A DNA stretch of 35,725 nt from Verrucomicrobiota bacterium (lineage in GTDB: Bacteria; Verrucomicrobiota; Kiritimatiellia; Kiritimatiellales; Tichowtungiaceae): assembly GCA_016342445.1 (NCBI GenBank), contig JAEIOF010000007.1:1-35725 (forward strand). Reading direction: 5' to 3'. The notes below the pieces were generated by a model that worked only from the letters and a program-made list of their open reading frames with translations, did not search any database and was not told the DNA's origin. The translations under genes and the position numbers were made by a program. Below are positions 1 to 7,880 of this stretch, piece by piece (the stretch's first letter is position 1; each line of letters opens with the position of its first letter).

Positions 1-1907
1 CGATTCAACCGTTTGACCCCGACAAAAAATATACCGCCGCCGACCAGCTCATGACCCAGGTCATCCCCCTGCGCTACGTGGTCTATTCCGATGTGCAGGA
101 ACTCGTCCAGCACCTCATCCACGGCTACGGAAAAGTCATCAAAATGGATCGCGTCAACAGCATCCTCGTCACCGACACCTCCGCCAACATCGCCCGGATT
201 GTTGAAGTGATCGCCATGATCGACCAGCCGCTCGAAAAAATCGAACCGCGCATCTATCAGCTCAAACACGCCGAGGCCGGGAGCGTCGCCGGAAAACTCA
301 AGGAACTGGTGGAAGCCGCCAAAACCGAAAAAAGCAGCCAAGCCGTCATCGCCTCACCGCGGTCCGTTCCCGGCGTCATCCGCGCGCCCGTCACCACCAC
401 CACCACCTCGGGCGGCGACTCCTACGCCGATGAAACCCAGATCGTTCAGGGCGAAGTCAAATTCGTCTCCGACGAACGGACCAACATTCTCATCATCTTC
501 TCCAAAGCCGCCAATTTTGACTTCTTCGACAACATCATCAAAGTGCTCGACGTCCCCGTCGATCCCGCCGTCATCACCGAAGTCGTAAACCTTGAATACG
601 CCAAAGCCAAAGAAATCTCCGGCATCCTCAACGAATTTGTCGGCGCGGCCAAGGCGACGGAAAAAACCAAAGCCAGCGGCACGGGCAATGCGGAAGGGAG
701 CAAAACCGTCGACGAAATCATCCAGAGAACGATTGAACCCACAGGGCGCGACATTGCCCCGGAAACCAAAAGCGCCATCGGCCGCCTCTCCGCCGACACC
801 AAAATCATTTCCGACGAACGGTCCAACTCCCTGCTTCTGATGGGCCGCAAATCCGACATCGAAGCGCTCAAAACTGTCATCGCCAGCCTCGACGTCATGC
901 TCGAACAGGTCATGATCGAAGCCGTCATCCTCAGCGTCGGCCTCAACGACTCCCTCCAGACCGGCATCCAGTGGGTTTATCAAAACGTTGAGGAAGAGTC
1001 GGAATGGATAGACACTTATAAATACGACACGAACAACGTAGCTGTTTCTTCTAAAACAAATGTCGTTGCTAAAAATCTCAGCCGAGCCGGCTTTGATGCC
1101 GCAGGTCTTGCATCCAATATGATTGGCGGAGCGCTCAGCTACTACGGGGTCTTCCCTGCACTGAATGTAAAGGCATTGATCCGCGCGGCGAAAACGGATG
1201 GCGACGCCCGGATTCTCTCCACGCCGGTTGTGATGACCACCGATAACACCGAAGCCACCATCACCGTGGGTGAAGAGCGCCCGGTGGTCTCCTCCTCCAT
1301 CAACAGCAGCAGCGACAGCTACAGCGCCCGCGCCACCTATGAATACCGCACCATCGGCCTCACGCTGACCGTCACGCCCAACATCAACCCGCAGGGGTTT
1401 GTTGTGATGGAAATCAAGCAGACGGCGGATGACATTCTCGATACGACCCAGATCGACGGGAACGATGTTCCGATTATTTCGAAACGCGAGATCAGCGCCA
1501 CCGTCGCCGTGCAGGACCGCTCCACCATCGTACTGGGCGGACTGGTTCGCAAGTCCACCTCCCAAAGCGCCACCAAAATTCCGATTCTCGGCGACATCCC
1601 GCTGATCGGCTGGTTCTTCAGTTCGCACAACAACACGGACAACCGCAGTGAACTCGTTGTTCTGCTCACCCCCTATGTACTGACCAATCCGGAACAGGCA
1701 CAGCGCGAAGCGGAACGCCGCCTGAACGCATCTGATGCGAAAAACACCGAGTGGCCGCGCGGCTGGTCAGAAAGCCCGCTCGCCAACGACGAGCCGGAAA
1801 AAGATGCCAAGCCGGAATCCAAAGGTTTCCTCCGAAGCATCTTCGTCCCCAAAGACGAAGGGACGGACGTTGCCCCCGAAGGAATCCCGGTTGTAATCGA
1901 AGAATAA
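1..1907 (+). CDS. gspD: Type II secretion secretin GspD-like, 5'-truncated by window edge
   Basis: Outer-membrane secretin forming the exit channel of a type II secretion system. The reading frame is open from base 3, so the true start and signal peptide lie outside the window; about 634 residues are visible. Two or three ring-type N domains come first, with NSILVTDTSANIARI and ERTNILIIFS strands, separated by a Thr/Ser-rich linker near 360-420. The secretin core follows: MLEQVMIEAVIL, VGEERPVV, TIGLTLTVTPNI, and the conserved end VLGGLVRK...KIPILGDIPLIGWFF, then LVVLLTPYVL. A charged tail of about 70 residues closes the protein. No other gsp gene is adjacent in the window; exeA/exeB-like genes lie 26 kb away. 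Family assignment is firm; GspD rather than another secretin is inferred from the N-domain order. Confidence 0.9.
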   Translation, partial: IQPFDPDKKYTAADQLMTQVIPLRYVVYSDVQELVQHLIHGYGKVIKMDRVNSILVTDTSANIARIVEVIAMIDQPLEKIEPRIYQLKHAEAGSVAGKLKELVEAAKTEKSSQAVIASPRSVPGVIRAPVTTTTTSGGDSYADETQIVQGEVKFVSDERTNILIIFSKAANFDFFDNIIKVLDVPVDPAVITEVVNLEYAKAKEISGILNEFVGAAKATEKTKASGTGNAEGSKTVDEIIQRTIEPTGRDIAPETKSAIGRLSADTKIISDERSNSLLLMGRKSDIEALKTVIASLDVMLEQVMIEAVILSVGLNDSLQTGIQWVYQNVEEESEWIDTYKYDTNNVAVSSKTNVVAKNLSRAGFDAAGLASNMIGGALSYYGVFPALNVKALIRAAKTDGDARILSTPVVMTTDNTEATITVGEERPVVSSSINSSSDSYSARATYEYRTIGLTLTVTPNINPQGFVVMEIKQTADDILDTTQIDGNDVPIISKREISATVAVQDRSTIVLGGLVRKSTSQSATKIPILGDIPLIGWFFSSHNNTDNRSELVVLLTPYVLTNPEQAQREAERRLNASDAKNTEWPRGWSESPLANDEPEKDAKPESKGFLRSIFVPKDEGTDVAPEGIPVVIEE

Positions 1908-1910
1908 TTT

Positions 1911-2039
1911 TTCCAATGTCTGGAAACTTTCGGGACATTTTTTCCAAGCATTGGAACCAACGGCGCTGGCTGTTCTGATTTTTTCCAAACATTGGAAAAT
2001 AAAAGGCTAGCCGGATCCTCCGGCTTCCAATGATTGGAA
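1911..2039. repeat. Cluster of four TTCCAA-N3-TTGGAA palindromes
   Basis: Copies lie at 1911-1925 (right arm CTGGAA), 1942-1956, 1983-1997 and 2025-2039, the last three perfect. Start-to-start distances are 31, 41 and 42 bp, close to three, four and four helical turns. The cluster fills the gap between the secretin stop codon and the convergent tRNA-Thr gene. A separate GC-rich hairpin with 7-base arms (AGCCGGA 2009-2015, TCCGGCT 2019-2025) sits between copies three and four. It has no following T-run, so it is not a standard terminator. Confidence 0.9.
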
Positions 2040-2042
2040 AGT

Positions 2043-2118
2043 TGGAGCCAATGAGCGGATTCGAACCGCTGACCTGCTCATTACGAATGAGCTGCTCTAC
2101 CAGCTGAGCTACATTGGC
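2043..2118 (-). tRNA. tRNA-Thr (anticodon CGT)
   Basis: A 76-base cloverleaf read on the minus strand. The acceptor stem GCCAATG pairs with CATTGGC, the D arm is GCTCAGCTGGTAGAGC, the anticodon stem is GCTCA/TGAGC around loop TTCGTAA, and the T arm contains GGTTCGAATCC. The 3' CCA is encoded. Anticodon CGT reads Thr codon ACG. It lies downstream of proC on the same strand and faces the secretin gene. Confidence 0.96.
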
Positions 2119-2134
2119 GTCAAAAAAGAGCGCG

Positions 2135-2164
2135 TATTAAGTCAAAGCTTTTTGCGCGAGTCAA
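2135..2164 (-). promoter_or_regulatory. Candidate sigma-70 promoter of tRNA-Thr
   Basis: On the minus strand TTGACT (2164-2159) and TTAATA (2140-2135) are separated by 18 bases. This would place the transcription start about 10 bases before the tRNA 5' end. It overlaps the region just after the proC stop codon. Confidence 0.5.
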
Positions 2165-2166
2165 GT

Positions 2167-2979
2167 TCAGCCGTTCGAAAGCTCTTCGGAACGCGTTTTC
2201 GCCGCGTGCAAAGCCTTGACGATGGCGGCTTTCACTCCCGATGCGTCGAGCGAACGGATGGCGGCTTCGGTGGTTCCGCCCTTCGAGGTGACCCGTTCAC
2301 GAAGCACGGTTGCGCTTTCGCCGGAGTCTCTCATGAGGCGCGCGACGCCTTCGACCGTCTGGACGGCCAGCGTCCGGGAAACGTTCGGGCTCAGACCCAT
2401 CTGCTCGGCGGCGGCGAGCATGGCTTCGATCAGATAAAATACATAGGCGGGGCCGGAACCGCTTAGGGCGGTGACCGCATCCAGCTCGTTTTCTTCAACG
2501 CGCACCGTGAGTCCAACGCACTGCAGAATGGCTTCAGCCACTTCCAGATCGGCTTCATCGGCGTGTGCACCGGCGGCCAGCGCGGCGGCCCCCTGCCCGA
2601 CCAGCGCGGGCGTGTTGGGCATCACCCGAACCACGCGCCGTTCGCCCTTGAGCGATGCTTCAATTTTTGCGCAGGAAATGCCGGCGGCAATACTGACGAC
2701 CAGTGTTTCTTCGCGCAGGAACGGGGCGATTTCCCGAAGAACCGCATCCATCACCTGAGGCTTTACGGAGAGCACGACGATTTCGGCGTTTTGGATAACG
2801 CCGTTATCCGTCGAAACAGAAACCCCGTACTCCGCCTCCAGATCCTTCAGCCGCTCGGGGCGAACATCCGTCATGATGATTTTTTCCGGCTCGCAGAATT
2901 CGGCCGCGACCATTCCGCTGACAATGGCTTCCGCCATATTACCTGCACCAACGAATACTACCTTTGATTCCATGATCAT
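2167..2979 (-). CDS. proC: Pyrroline-5-carboxylate reductase
   Basis: Cytosolic enzyme of the last step of proline synthesis: NAD(P)H-dependent reduction of 1-pyrroline-5-carboxylate. The Rossmann start VVFVGAGNMAEAIVSGM, the VLSVKPQV segment, MPNTPALVGQG and the C-terminal helical signature ALSGSGPAYVFYLIEAM...TVEGVARLM...VTSKGGTTEAAI are all present. At 270 residues it has the usual length. Three in-frame ATGs (2982, 2979, 2973) follow an AGGAGG box at 2987-2992; 2979 gives the best spacing, 7 bases. It is the third gene of a minus-strand run holA-yggS-proC; yggS-proC pairing is common in bacteria. A 27-bp repeat lies immediately upstream of its ribosome-binding site. Confidence 0.96.
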   Translation of the reverse strand: MIMESKVVFVGAGNMAEAIVSGMVAAEFCEPEKIIMTDVRPERLKDLEAEYGVSVSTDNGVIQNAEIVVLSVKPQVMDAVLREIAPFLREETLVVSIAAGISCAKIEASLKGERRVVRVMPNTPALVGQGAAALAAGAHADEADLEVAEAILQCVGLTVRVEENELDAVTALSGSGPAYVFYLIEAMLAAAEQMGLSPNVSRTLAVQTVEGVARLMRDSGESATVLRERVTSKGGTTEAAIRSLDASGVKAAIVKALHAAKTRSEELSNG

Positions 2980-2992
2980 CATTTTTCCTCCT

Positions 2993-3019
2993 GTACGGGC
3001 GACATGCATGTCGCCCCTA
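2993..3019. repeat. 27-bp intergenic inverted repeat, copy 1
   Basis: Contains the perfect 20-base palindrome GGGCGACATG/CATGTCGCCC flanked by GTAC and CTA. It differs by one base from the copy at 3701-3727. Its terminal CTA, read on the minus strand, is the TAG stop codon of the yggS-like gene. It ends next to the proC Shine-Dalgarno box. Confidence 0.85.
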
Positions 3020-3688
3020 ACGTCCCCCGAAAATATCCGACCCCACTCTAACGAAGGTCGCACCTTCTTCAATGGCAATTTCAAAGTCGTGCGACATTCC
3101 CATCGAGAGCTCGGGGAGCGGCGTGCCGGTGGCCGCCTGCAGTTCGTCGCGGAGTTTCCGAAGGTTGGAAAAATGAATACGGGCCTTTTCGGGGTCGGGC
3201 GTGAACGGCGGAATGGTCATCAATCCATGGATCTCCACCTGCGAACAGGCGTTGGCGGCTTCGACCAGTGCGGCGGCCTCCTCCGGGGCGCAGCCGGATT
3301 TGGAGCCTTCGCCTGAGACGTTGACCTGAATCAGAATAGGCAGCGGCACGGCGGCATATTCGTCGAGCGCGAGAAGCAGTTTTTCAGAATCGACCGAGTG
3401 GATCATCCGGAAGAGCCCTGAGGCGGCAAGCTTGGCTTTATTCGTCTGCAAATGGCCGATCAGATGCCAGTGCAAACTGGGCGGGCATTGAGAGATTTTG
3501 TTCTGCGCCTCCTGCACCCGGTTTTCACCAAACAGGATCTGCCCGGCCTCCGCCGCTTCAAGAACCGCATCCACCGGCCGGGTTTTTGAAACCGCAACCA
3601 GCCTGACGTTGTCACGCGAACGTCCCGCCTTTTCACAAGCCGCAACAATGCGCTGTTCGATTTTTTCTAAATTTTCTTTTACGCTCAC
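3017..3688 (-). CDS. yggS: YggS/PLPBP-family pyridoxal-phosphate homeostasis protein
   Basis: Small PLP-binding protein of the alanine-racemase-like barrel fold, a single-domain family (bacterial YggS, yeast YBL036C) that holds PLP and affects amino-acid and keto-acid homeostasis without known catalysis. [21 protein letters not shown] carries the PLP lysine, followed by [47 protein letters not shown] and [28 protein letters not shown], all family hallmarks. It has 223 residues, normal length. The start is GTG at 3688, six bases after GGGAGA. The stop codon is donated by repeat copy 1. A degenerate copy of the window's palindrome lies near its 3' end (3156-3170). Confidence 0.95.
   Translation of the reverse strand: MSVKENLEKIEQRIVAACEKAGRSRDNVRLVAVSKTRPVDAVLEAAEAGQILFGENRVQEAQNKISQCPPSLHWHLIGHLQTNKAKLAASGLFRMIHSVDSEKLLLALDEYAAVPLPILIQVNVSGEGSKSGCAPEEAAALVEAANACSQVEIHGLMTIPPFTPDPEKARIHFSNLRKLRDELQAATGTPLPELSMGMSHDFEIAIEEGATFVRVGSDIFGGR
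3156..3170. repeat. Degenerate TTCCAA-N3-TTGGAA palindrome inside yggS
   Basis: TTCCGA-AGG-TTGGAA on the plus strand, one mismatch from the core. It is read in yggS as Phe-Ser-Asn-Leu-Arg-Lys, about 140 bases before the stop codon. Confidence 0.5.
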
Positions 3689-3700
3689 CCTGTTTCTCCC

Positions 3701-3727
3701 GTACGGGCGACATTCATGTCGCCCCTA
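3701..3727. repeat. 27-bp intergenic inverted repeat, copy 2
   Basis: Same GTAC-GGGCGACAT...ATGTCGCCC-CTA structure as copy 1, with a single T/G difference at the centre. The final CTA (3725-3727) is the TAG stop codon of holA, and the other end abuts the yggS ribosome-binding site. So it sits in exactly the same relation to its two genes as copy 1. Confidence 0.85.
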
Positions 3728-4813
3728 CACCTTGGCAATCAGCTTGATGACCAGCATTTCAAGAATCAGCTGTTGCGGAACTCCACTGGAAACGAGCTGC
3801 TCGTGGGTTTCCAAAAGCCGCTTTCGGCAAACACCGAGCTCTTCGGCACTGTATTTTTTTGCCTGTTGCCCGATTTTTGAGACGCGAAACCAGTGCATTT
3901 TACGCGGATCTGTCGGGAAGTTATCAAAGAGATCCTTCATGTCCGGATCGTTGCTCCACTGAACGGCCTGCGCGCCGTAGCCGCTACCGACACGAAGCCA
4001 GTCCTGATCGATATAGGCCCGGAATTGCGTAAGGCTCTGAAACAGGTTTTCGATGGCGAACATGACCCCGACCGGGCTTTCGCCCTGAAACAGAAGCTGG
4101 CGCAGAATTTTCAGCGCTTCATCAAGCCGCCGCTCGCCGAGCGCATCGGTGAAGTCCCAGGTGATGGCCTCGGCCGACGAGGAGGTGATCGCTTTCACAT
4201 CATCGACGATGATCTCGCCGCGATCCCCGATATAGAGAATCAGTTTTTCGGCTTCCATCACCAACTGGCGGGTATCCATTCCCACTTTTTCGAGAAAAAG
4301 ATCCAGTGCGCCGCCCTGTACCCGCAGCCCGGCCTTGGCGAAGAGTTTTTGCGCGCGGTCTTTAATGATGGGACGCTTGTTGTAGTCCTGTTCGGGCAGG
4401 TCGTAGGCTTCGACCTCGGCGACGGCCACGCAGGTTTTATAAAAGCCGGATCGCTTATCCACGCCCGCTGTGGAAATGACCAGATGATGCCCGTCCGGCA
4501 ATCCTTTTGTGATTTCATCGGCCAGATTGCCGAGGAGACCCTTGACGGCCTCATTTTTCGGAAGATTCTTATCCTTGAAAATTGAAACGTCGCGAAGCCA
4601 GACCGTCTTCTGCCCGCCGAAAAGACCCACCGTGCGCAGGGCTCCGAGACAGGTTTTGAGTGCGGTCACCGCTTCGTCGATGGTTTTGACATCCCCGTTC
4701 ACGACTTCGAGCCCCAGCGCCTGCTCCGTTTCCGGACAGAGCGCGTTAACCGCGTTGCGGGCATGGTGACTCACCATGTATTCATCGGTTCCATGTATCA
4801 GTTTTATTGCCAC
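3725..4813 (-). CDS. holA: DNA polymerase III delta subunit
   Basis: Clamp-loader delta subunit, which opens the beta sliding clamp. The 362-residue length and architecture fit: an N-terminal AAA+-like module beginning IKLIHGTDEYMVSHHARNAV, then GLFGGQKTVWLRDVSIF, LPDGHHLVISTAGVDKRSGFYK, the middle domain with DTRQLVMEAEKLILYIGD, and the C-terminal collar with ALKILRQLLFQGESPVGVMFAIENLFQSL. The start ATG at 4813 is divergent from the HIT gene. It is first in the minus-strand run with yggS and proC. Confidence 0.93.
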   Translation of the reverse strand: MAIKLIHGTDEYMVSHHARNAVNALCPETEQALGLEVVNGDVKTIDEAVTALKTCLGALRTVGLFGGQKTVWLRDVSIFKDKNLPKNEAVKGLLGNLADEITKGLPDGHHLVISTAGVDKRSGFYKTCVAVAEVEAYDLPEQDYNKRPIIKDRAQKLFAKAGLRVQGGALDLFLEKVGMDTRQLVMEAEKLILYIGDRGEIIVDDVKAITSSSAEAITWDFTDALGERRLDEALKILRQLLFQGESPVGVMFAIENLFQSLTQFRAYIDQDWLRVGSGYGAQAVQWSNDPDMKDLFDNFPTDPRKMHWFRVSKIGQQAKKYSAEELGVCRKRLLETHEQLVSSGVPQQLILEMLVIKLIAKV

Positions 4814-4866
4814 TGGCAGAATTCCTTATTTGCGTTGCAGAGTCATCTTAATCATAATCTCCACCC

Positions 4867-5376
4867 ATGAGCAACACACAGGAAACCGGAATCAGCCGAC
4901 CCCTCTGGGCACCCTGGCGAATTGAATACATTCGCGGCGAAAAAGAAACGGGTTGCTTCCTGTGCCGGATGTTCGCTGAGAGCATGGATCGGGACAATCT
5001 GATCCTCTTTCGAGGAGTCACCTGCGTCGTACTGATGAACCGCTTTCCTTACAACAGCGGCCACCTGATGGTCGCGCCGGTTCGTCATATTTCAGGGCTT
5101 GAAGACCGCACACCCGAAGAGATCCTCGACATGGAGACACTGACCGCGCGGGCGATTGCCGTGTTGCGCGAGGTGATGGCTCCACAGGGATTCAATGTTG
5201 GCATCAATCTTGGCGCGGCGGCCGGCGCGGGGCTTGAAGATCATCTTCACCGGCACATTGTTCCGCGCTGGGTCGGCGACACCAATTTCATGCCGGTCCT
5301 CAGCGGACCTCGGGTCATTCCCGAAAGCCTGCTCGACACCTACGACCTGCTCGTCGAAAAATTTCAGAACCGTTAA
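4867..5376 (+). CDS. HIT-family nucleotide hydrolase/phosphorylase
   Basis: Histidine-triad protein of 169 residues, resembling bacterial Ap4A-phosphorylase-like HIT proteins. The opening LWAPWRIEYIRG followed by a CFLC zinc-type pair, LMNRFPYNSGHLMVAPVRHI, INLGAAAGAGLEDHLHRHIVPRW (the H-x-H-x-H nucleotide-transfer site) and NFMPVLS are typical. It would act on dinucleoside polyphosphates or nucleoside phosphoramidates in the cytosol; the substrate cannot be read from sequence. No strong Shine-Dalgarno box precedes the ATG. The divergent partner is holA, 53 bases away. Confidence 0.92.
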   Translation: MSNTQETGISRPLWAPWRIEYIRGEKETGCFLCRMFAESMDRDNLILFRGVTCVVLMNRFPYNSGHLMVAPVRHISGLEDRTPEEILDMETLTARAIAVLREVMAPQGFNVGINLGAAAGAGLEDHLHRHIVPRWVGDTNFMPVLSGPRVIPESLLDTYDLLVEKFQNR

Positions 5377-5397
5377 CATTCAAACCGGAGAACCACC

Positions 5398-5496
5398 ATG
5401 GGAAAATCACAGGACGCAAAAAAAGAAGTTAAAAAGAAACCTGCACTGACGCCGAAAGAGAAAAAAGCCGCCAAAGCGGAAAAAAAGAAAAAATAG
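5398..5496 (+). CDS. 32-residue lysine-rich small protein
   Basis: The short frame MGKSQDAKKEVKKKPALT... ends in a run of lysines and a TAG stop. A GGAG box lies 7 bases before the ATG, and it starts 21 bases after the HIT stop, so it is probably co-transcribed. Similar Lys-rich 'MGKSQDxKKEvKKKPA' miniproteins occur in many bacteria (from memory). The function is not known to me; the charge suggests nucleic-acid association. Confidence 0.75.
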   Translation: MGKSQDAKKEVKKKPALTPKEKKAAKAEKKKK

Positions 5497-5559
5497 TCAG
5501 TACACAAAACCGAAGCGGGTTTTGATTATGCAGAACGAGAAATAACCAAGGCGTTTATT

Positions 5560-5964
5560 ATGAAGAAAATCGAATGGGTGGACGGCCTGTCCGTTGGAAT
5601 CGATCTTATCGACGATCAGCACAAACAATGGATCGAACACTACAACCATGCCGTAGAGGCCATTCAGGCGAAGCATGAAGTGGCGCAGATCGCCCGCTCA
5701 CTGGATTTCCTCTCCGACTACACGGAAACCCACTTCGCAACCGAAGAACAGGTGATGACTGAAAGCCATTATCCTGAACTCGAAGAACACAAAGCCAAGC
5801 ACGATGCCCTGCGCAAAACGCTGGCCGCCATGACGGGGGAATTCATCGAAGACGGCGCGACCGATCTGCTGGCGGAGTCCGTCGAAACCTTTCTCGGAAA
5901 CTGGCTGATCAAGCACATTAAAGAAGTCGACATGCGCTTTGCCGCCTTCACCCGCGCAGGCTGA
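5560..5964 (+). CDS. Bacteriohemerythrin
   Basis: Non-haem di-iron O2-binding protein of 134 residues, a single four-helix-bundle domain. Metal ligands are recognisable in order: IDDQHKQWIEHYN, YTETHFATEEQVM (HxxxE), HKAKHDALRKTL (HxxxH) and LIKHIKEVDMRF (HxxxxD). An oxygen-sensing or oxygen-scavenging role would suit the anaerobic physiology suggested elsewhere in the window. The start ATG at 5560 follows an AAGG box. The gene is convergent with purF and followed at once by two palindrome copies. Confidence 0.95.
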   Translation: MKKIEWVDGLSVGIDLIDDQHKQWIEHYNHAVEAIQAKHEVAQIARSLDFLSDYTETHFATEEQVMTESHYPELEEHKAKHDALRKTLAAMTGEFIEDGATDLLAESVETFLGNWLIKHIKEVDMRFAAFTRAG

Positions 5965-5966
5965 TC

Positions 5967-6012
5967 TTCCAACCCCTGGAACTTTTCAGGCGGTTTTTTT
6001 CAACCCTTGGAA
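5967..6012. repeat. Pair of palindromes after bacteriohemerythrin
   Basis: TTCCAA-CCC-CTGGAA at 5967-5981, three bases after the stop codon. A second copy at 5999-6012 has lost one C from the left arm but keeps TTGGAAAA. Spacing is 31-32 bp depending on where the deletion is placed. The pair sits in the convergent gap with purF. Confidence 0.8.
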
Positions 6013-6020
6013 AACAGACC

Positions 6021-6090
6021 CACCCCGCCCGCCGGGCACCCCTCCGCGGAGGGGTGGATGGAACGAGGTGACGACAGCCGGGGCGGGTTG
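6021..6090. repeat. Nested GC-rich inverted repeat
   Basis: A perfect 18-base palindrome, ACCCCTCCG/CGGAGGGGT (6038-6055), is enclosed by outer arms CCCGCCC (6024-6030) and GGGCGGG (6081-6087). It lies in the convergent gap between bacteriohemerythrin and purF. Similar CCCCTCC/GGAGGGG intergenic repeats are, from memory, found in many unrelated genomes. No coding content is seen. Confidence 0.65.
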
Positions 6091-6138
6091 CTCATCAAAA
6101 AACAACCAACTGCGAATGACGAACAACTGCCCGCGGGC

Positions 6139-7539
6139 CTACCCCTGCCCGTCCCAGCAGTAGGTACAGAGTTTTTCTTTGGGCAAGCCGATCGCATCGA
6201 TCAAATCTTCCAAGGTCTGGAACTGCAAGGAGGTCAGATTGAGCCGCTCTCGGATTTTGTCGACCATGGCCCGATAACGTTCGGTGCTGGCGTCGGCGTA
6301 TTCGTCGAGGTGGACATAGTCTCCCTCCAGCTCTTTGATGGCGATGCGTGTCGCGAGTTCATCGACCGAGCGCGAGCGGGAGAAGTTGAGGAATTTGCAT
6401 CCGTAAACCAACGGCGGACAGGCGGGTCGCATGTGGATTTCTTTGGCGCCGTACTCGCTGTACAGCCGCTCAATGGTGTCCTGCAGCTGTGTGCCGCGCA
6501 CGATGGAATCTTCGCAGAACATCAGACGCTTTCCTTCAATCAGTTCGCGTACCGGGATGAGCTTCATTTTTGCCACGCGGTTACGCTCCTGCTGGTTTTG
6601 CGGCATGAAGCTGCGCGGCCAGGTCGGAGTATATTTTACGAACGAGCGGCGGTACGGCATGCCGGACTCCTGCGCATAGCCGATGGCATGCGCGGTGCCG
6701 GAGTCGGGGATTCCGCAAACGCAGTCCGCATCAACCGTATCGGCCTGCGCCAGTTTCTTGCCGCACTCGTTGCGGACATCTTCGGTATTGCGTCCCTCAT
6801 AGGAAGATGCGGGGTATCCGTAATAGACCCACATAAACGAACAGATTTTCATGCAGTCGCCGGGACATCTCATCCGCTCCGCGCCGTCCGCAGTAATCCG
6901 CACAATCTCGCCCGGCCCGAGCTCCCGCTCGATGGTGTATTGCAGGTTCGGCAAGGCACAGCTCTCAAGCGTCACGGAATAGCCATCCTCCCCTTTTCCG
7001 ACAATCACGGGAGTGCGCCCCACTTTATCGCGCGCGGCATAAATTCCATCCTTGGTGAGCAGTAAAATCGAAGCGGAACCTTCGACCGCCGCCTGCGCTC
7101 TCACAAGTCCGTCCACGAAATCTTTACCCTGATTGATCAGGTGGGCGATCAGCTCCGTCGGGTTGACCTCGTTGCCGCTCATTTCCGAAAAATGAACCCC
7201 GGACGCGCAGGCCTCCGCCTCGAGAGCCGCCGCATTTTGAACCACCCCGACCGTCACGATGGCGTACCGCCCGTGTCGGGAGTTAATAATCAGGGGCTGG
7301 TCTTCATAGTCGCTGATAACGCCAATCGCGGTTTTGCCGCTCATTTTATAAAGATCATCCTCAAACTTGGAGCGAAACTGCGCGTTACGGATGTCGTGAA
7401 TGTAGTGCGTAAAGCTTCCGTCGTCGCTCAACGTCGCCAAGCCGCCGCGCTGGGTTCCGAGGTGCGAGTGATAATCCGTTCCGTAAAAAACATCTGAAAC
7501 ACAATCCTTCTTTGATGCCACACCAAAAAAACCGCCCAT
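6139..7539 (-). CDS. purF: Amidophosphoribosyltransferase-like protein lacking the N-terminal Cys nucleophile
   Basis: PurF homologue of 466 residues. The N-terminal Ntn glutaminase-like domain contains HLGTQRGGLA and LIINSRHGRYAIVTVG. The C-terminal phosphoribosyltransferase domain contains CGIPDSGTAHAIGYAQESG and the PRPP loop FCEDSIVRGTQL, and the protein ends in CTYCWDG. PurF makes 5-phosphoribosylamine from PRPP and glutamine, using Cys directly after Met or a propeptide. Here the protein begins MGGFFGV, with Gly where MCGIxG is expected. The start is firm: AAGGAT lies six bases before the ATG, and the homology begins exactly there. It may use free ammonia or have another role. A similar MGGFFG-type paralogue exists in Bacteroidetes as far as I recall. 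No other purine gene is adjacent. Confidence 0.85.
   Translation of the reverse strand: MGGFFGVASKKDCVSDVFYGTDYHSHLGTQRGGLATLSDDGSFTHYIHDIRNAQFRSKFEDDLYKMSGKTAIGVISDYEDQPLIINSRHGRYAIVTVGVVQNAAALEAEACASGVHFSEMSGNEVNPTELIAHLINQGKDFVDGLVRAQAAVEGSASILLLTKDGIYAARDKVGRTPVIVGKGEDGYSVTLESCALPNLQYTIERELGPGEIVRITADGAERMRCPGDCMKICSFMWVYYGYPASSYEGRNTEDVRNECGKKLAQADTVDADCVCGIPDSGTAHAIGYAQESGMPYRRSFVKYTPTWPRSFMPQNQQERNRVAKMKLIPVRELIEGKRLMFCEDSIVRGTQLQDTIERLYSEYGAKEIHMRPACPPLVYGCKFLNFSRSRSVDELATRIAIKELEGDYVHLDEYADASTERYRAMVDKIRERLNLTSLQFQTLEDLIDAIGLPKEKLCTYCWDGQG
6208..6222. repeat. Palindrome inside purF
   Basis: TTCCAA-GGT-CTGGAA, one core mismatch. It lies about 70 bases before the purF stop and is read as Phe-Gln-Thr-Leu-Glu. 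Confidence 0.75.
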
Positions 7540-7880
7540 GACTTGATCCTTATTTGGTTAAATTCTGTTGTCGTGAAAGCCAGCACCTTATCGGGGGTCG
7601 TCTTCGGGGGAAAGCTTAAACAGAAAAGTCAACGGCCAAACCCGTCATGGACGGTGCCCATAACCGCTTCCGGCAAAATAATGATCGGAATTTCACAAGA
7701 AAACTGGCGTTGAGATGCAAAATGCAGCACGATGGCCCAACAAATGTAACCCCTTACTACGCCGATAGAATATTGAAGATCAGGGAGTGCGACCGCACAC
7801 TTCGCAAGGCTTGTCCGACAAAAAGCTTGCCTTCTTTTATGCGCACCGGCGGTTCGTAAAAATGAACTGGAGACTGAAGT
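7540..7880. other. 341-bp divergent intergenic region, no gene seen
   Basis: The region separates purF (minus) from the glycosidase operon (plus), so it should hold both promoters. I could not pick a convincing -35/-10 pair for either. Two small inverted repeats are visible. One is GTGCG/CGCAC at 7787-7798. The other is a bulged hairpin at 7804-7830 (GCAAG-G-CTT paired with AAGCTTGC). They lie in what would be the operon leader, and no known riboswitch consensus is recognised. Confidence 0.5.

Noticed and set aside
354-1628. 424-residue open frame antisense to the secretin gene
   Set aside because: Shadow of a GC-rich gene: low-complexity Gly/Asp-rich translation, no family motif, and the sense frame is a textbook secretin.
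1911-2039. Regularly spaced repeats suggesting a small CRISPR array
   Set aside because: The repeats are palindromes of 15-19 bases with only 16-27 bases between them, occur as single copies elsewhere and inside genes, and no cas gene is present.
7804-7830. Bulged hairpin in the glycosidase operon leader as a riboswitch
   Set aside because: It matches no known riboswitch consensus and is too small to judge; noted only within the intergenic entry.
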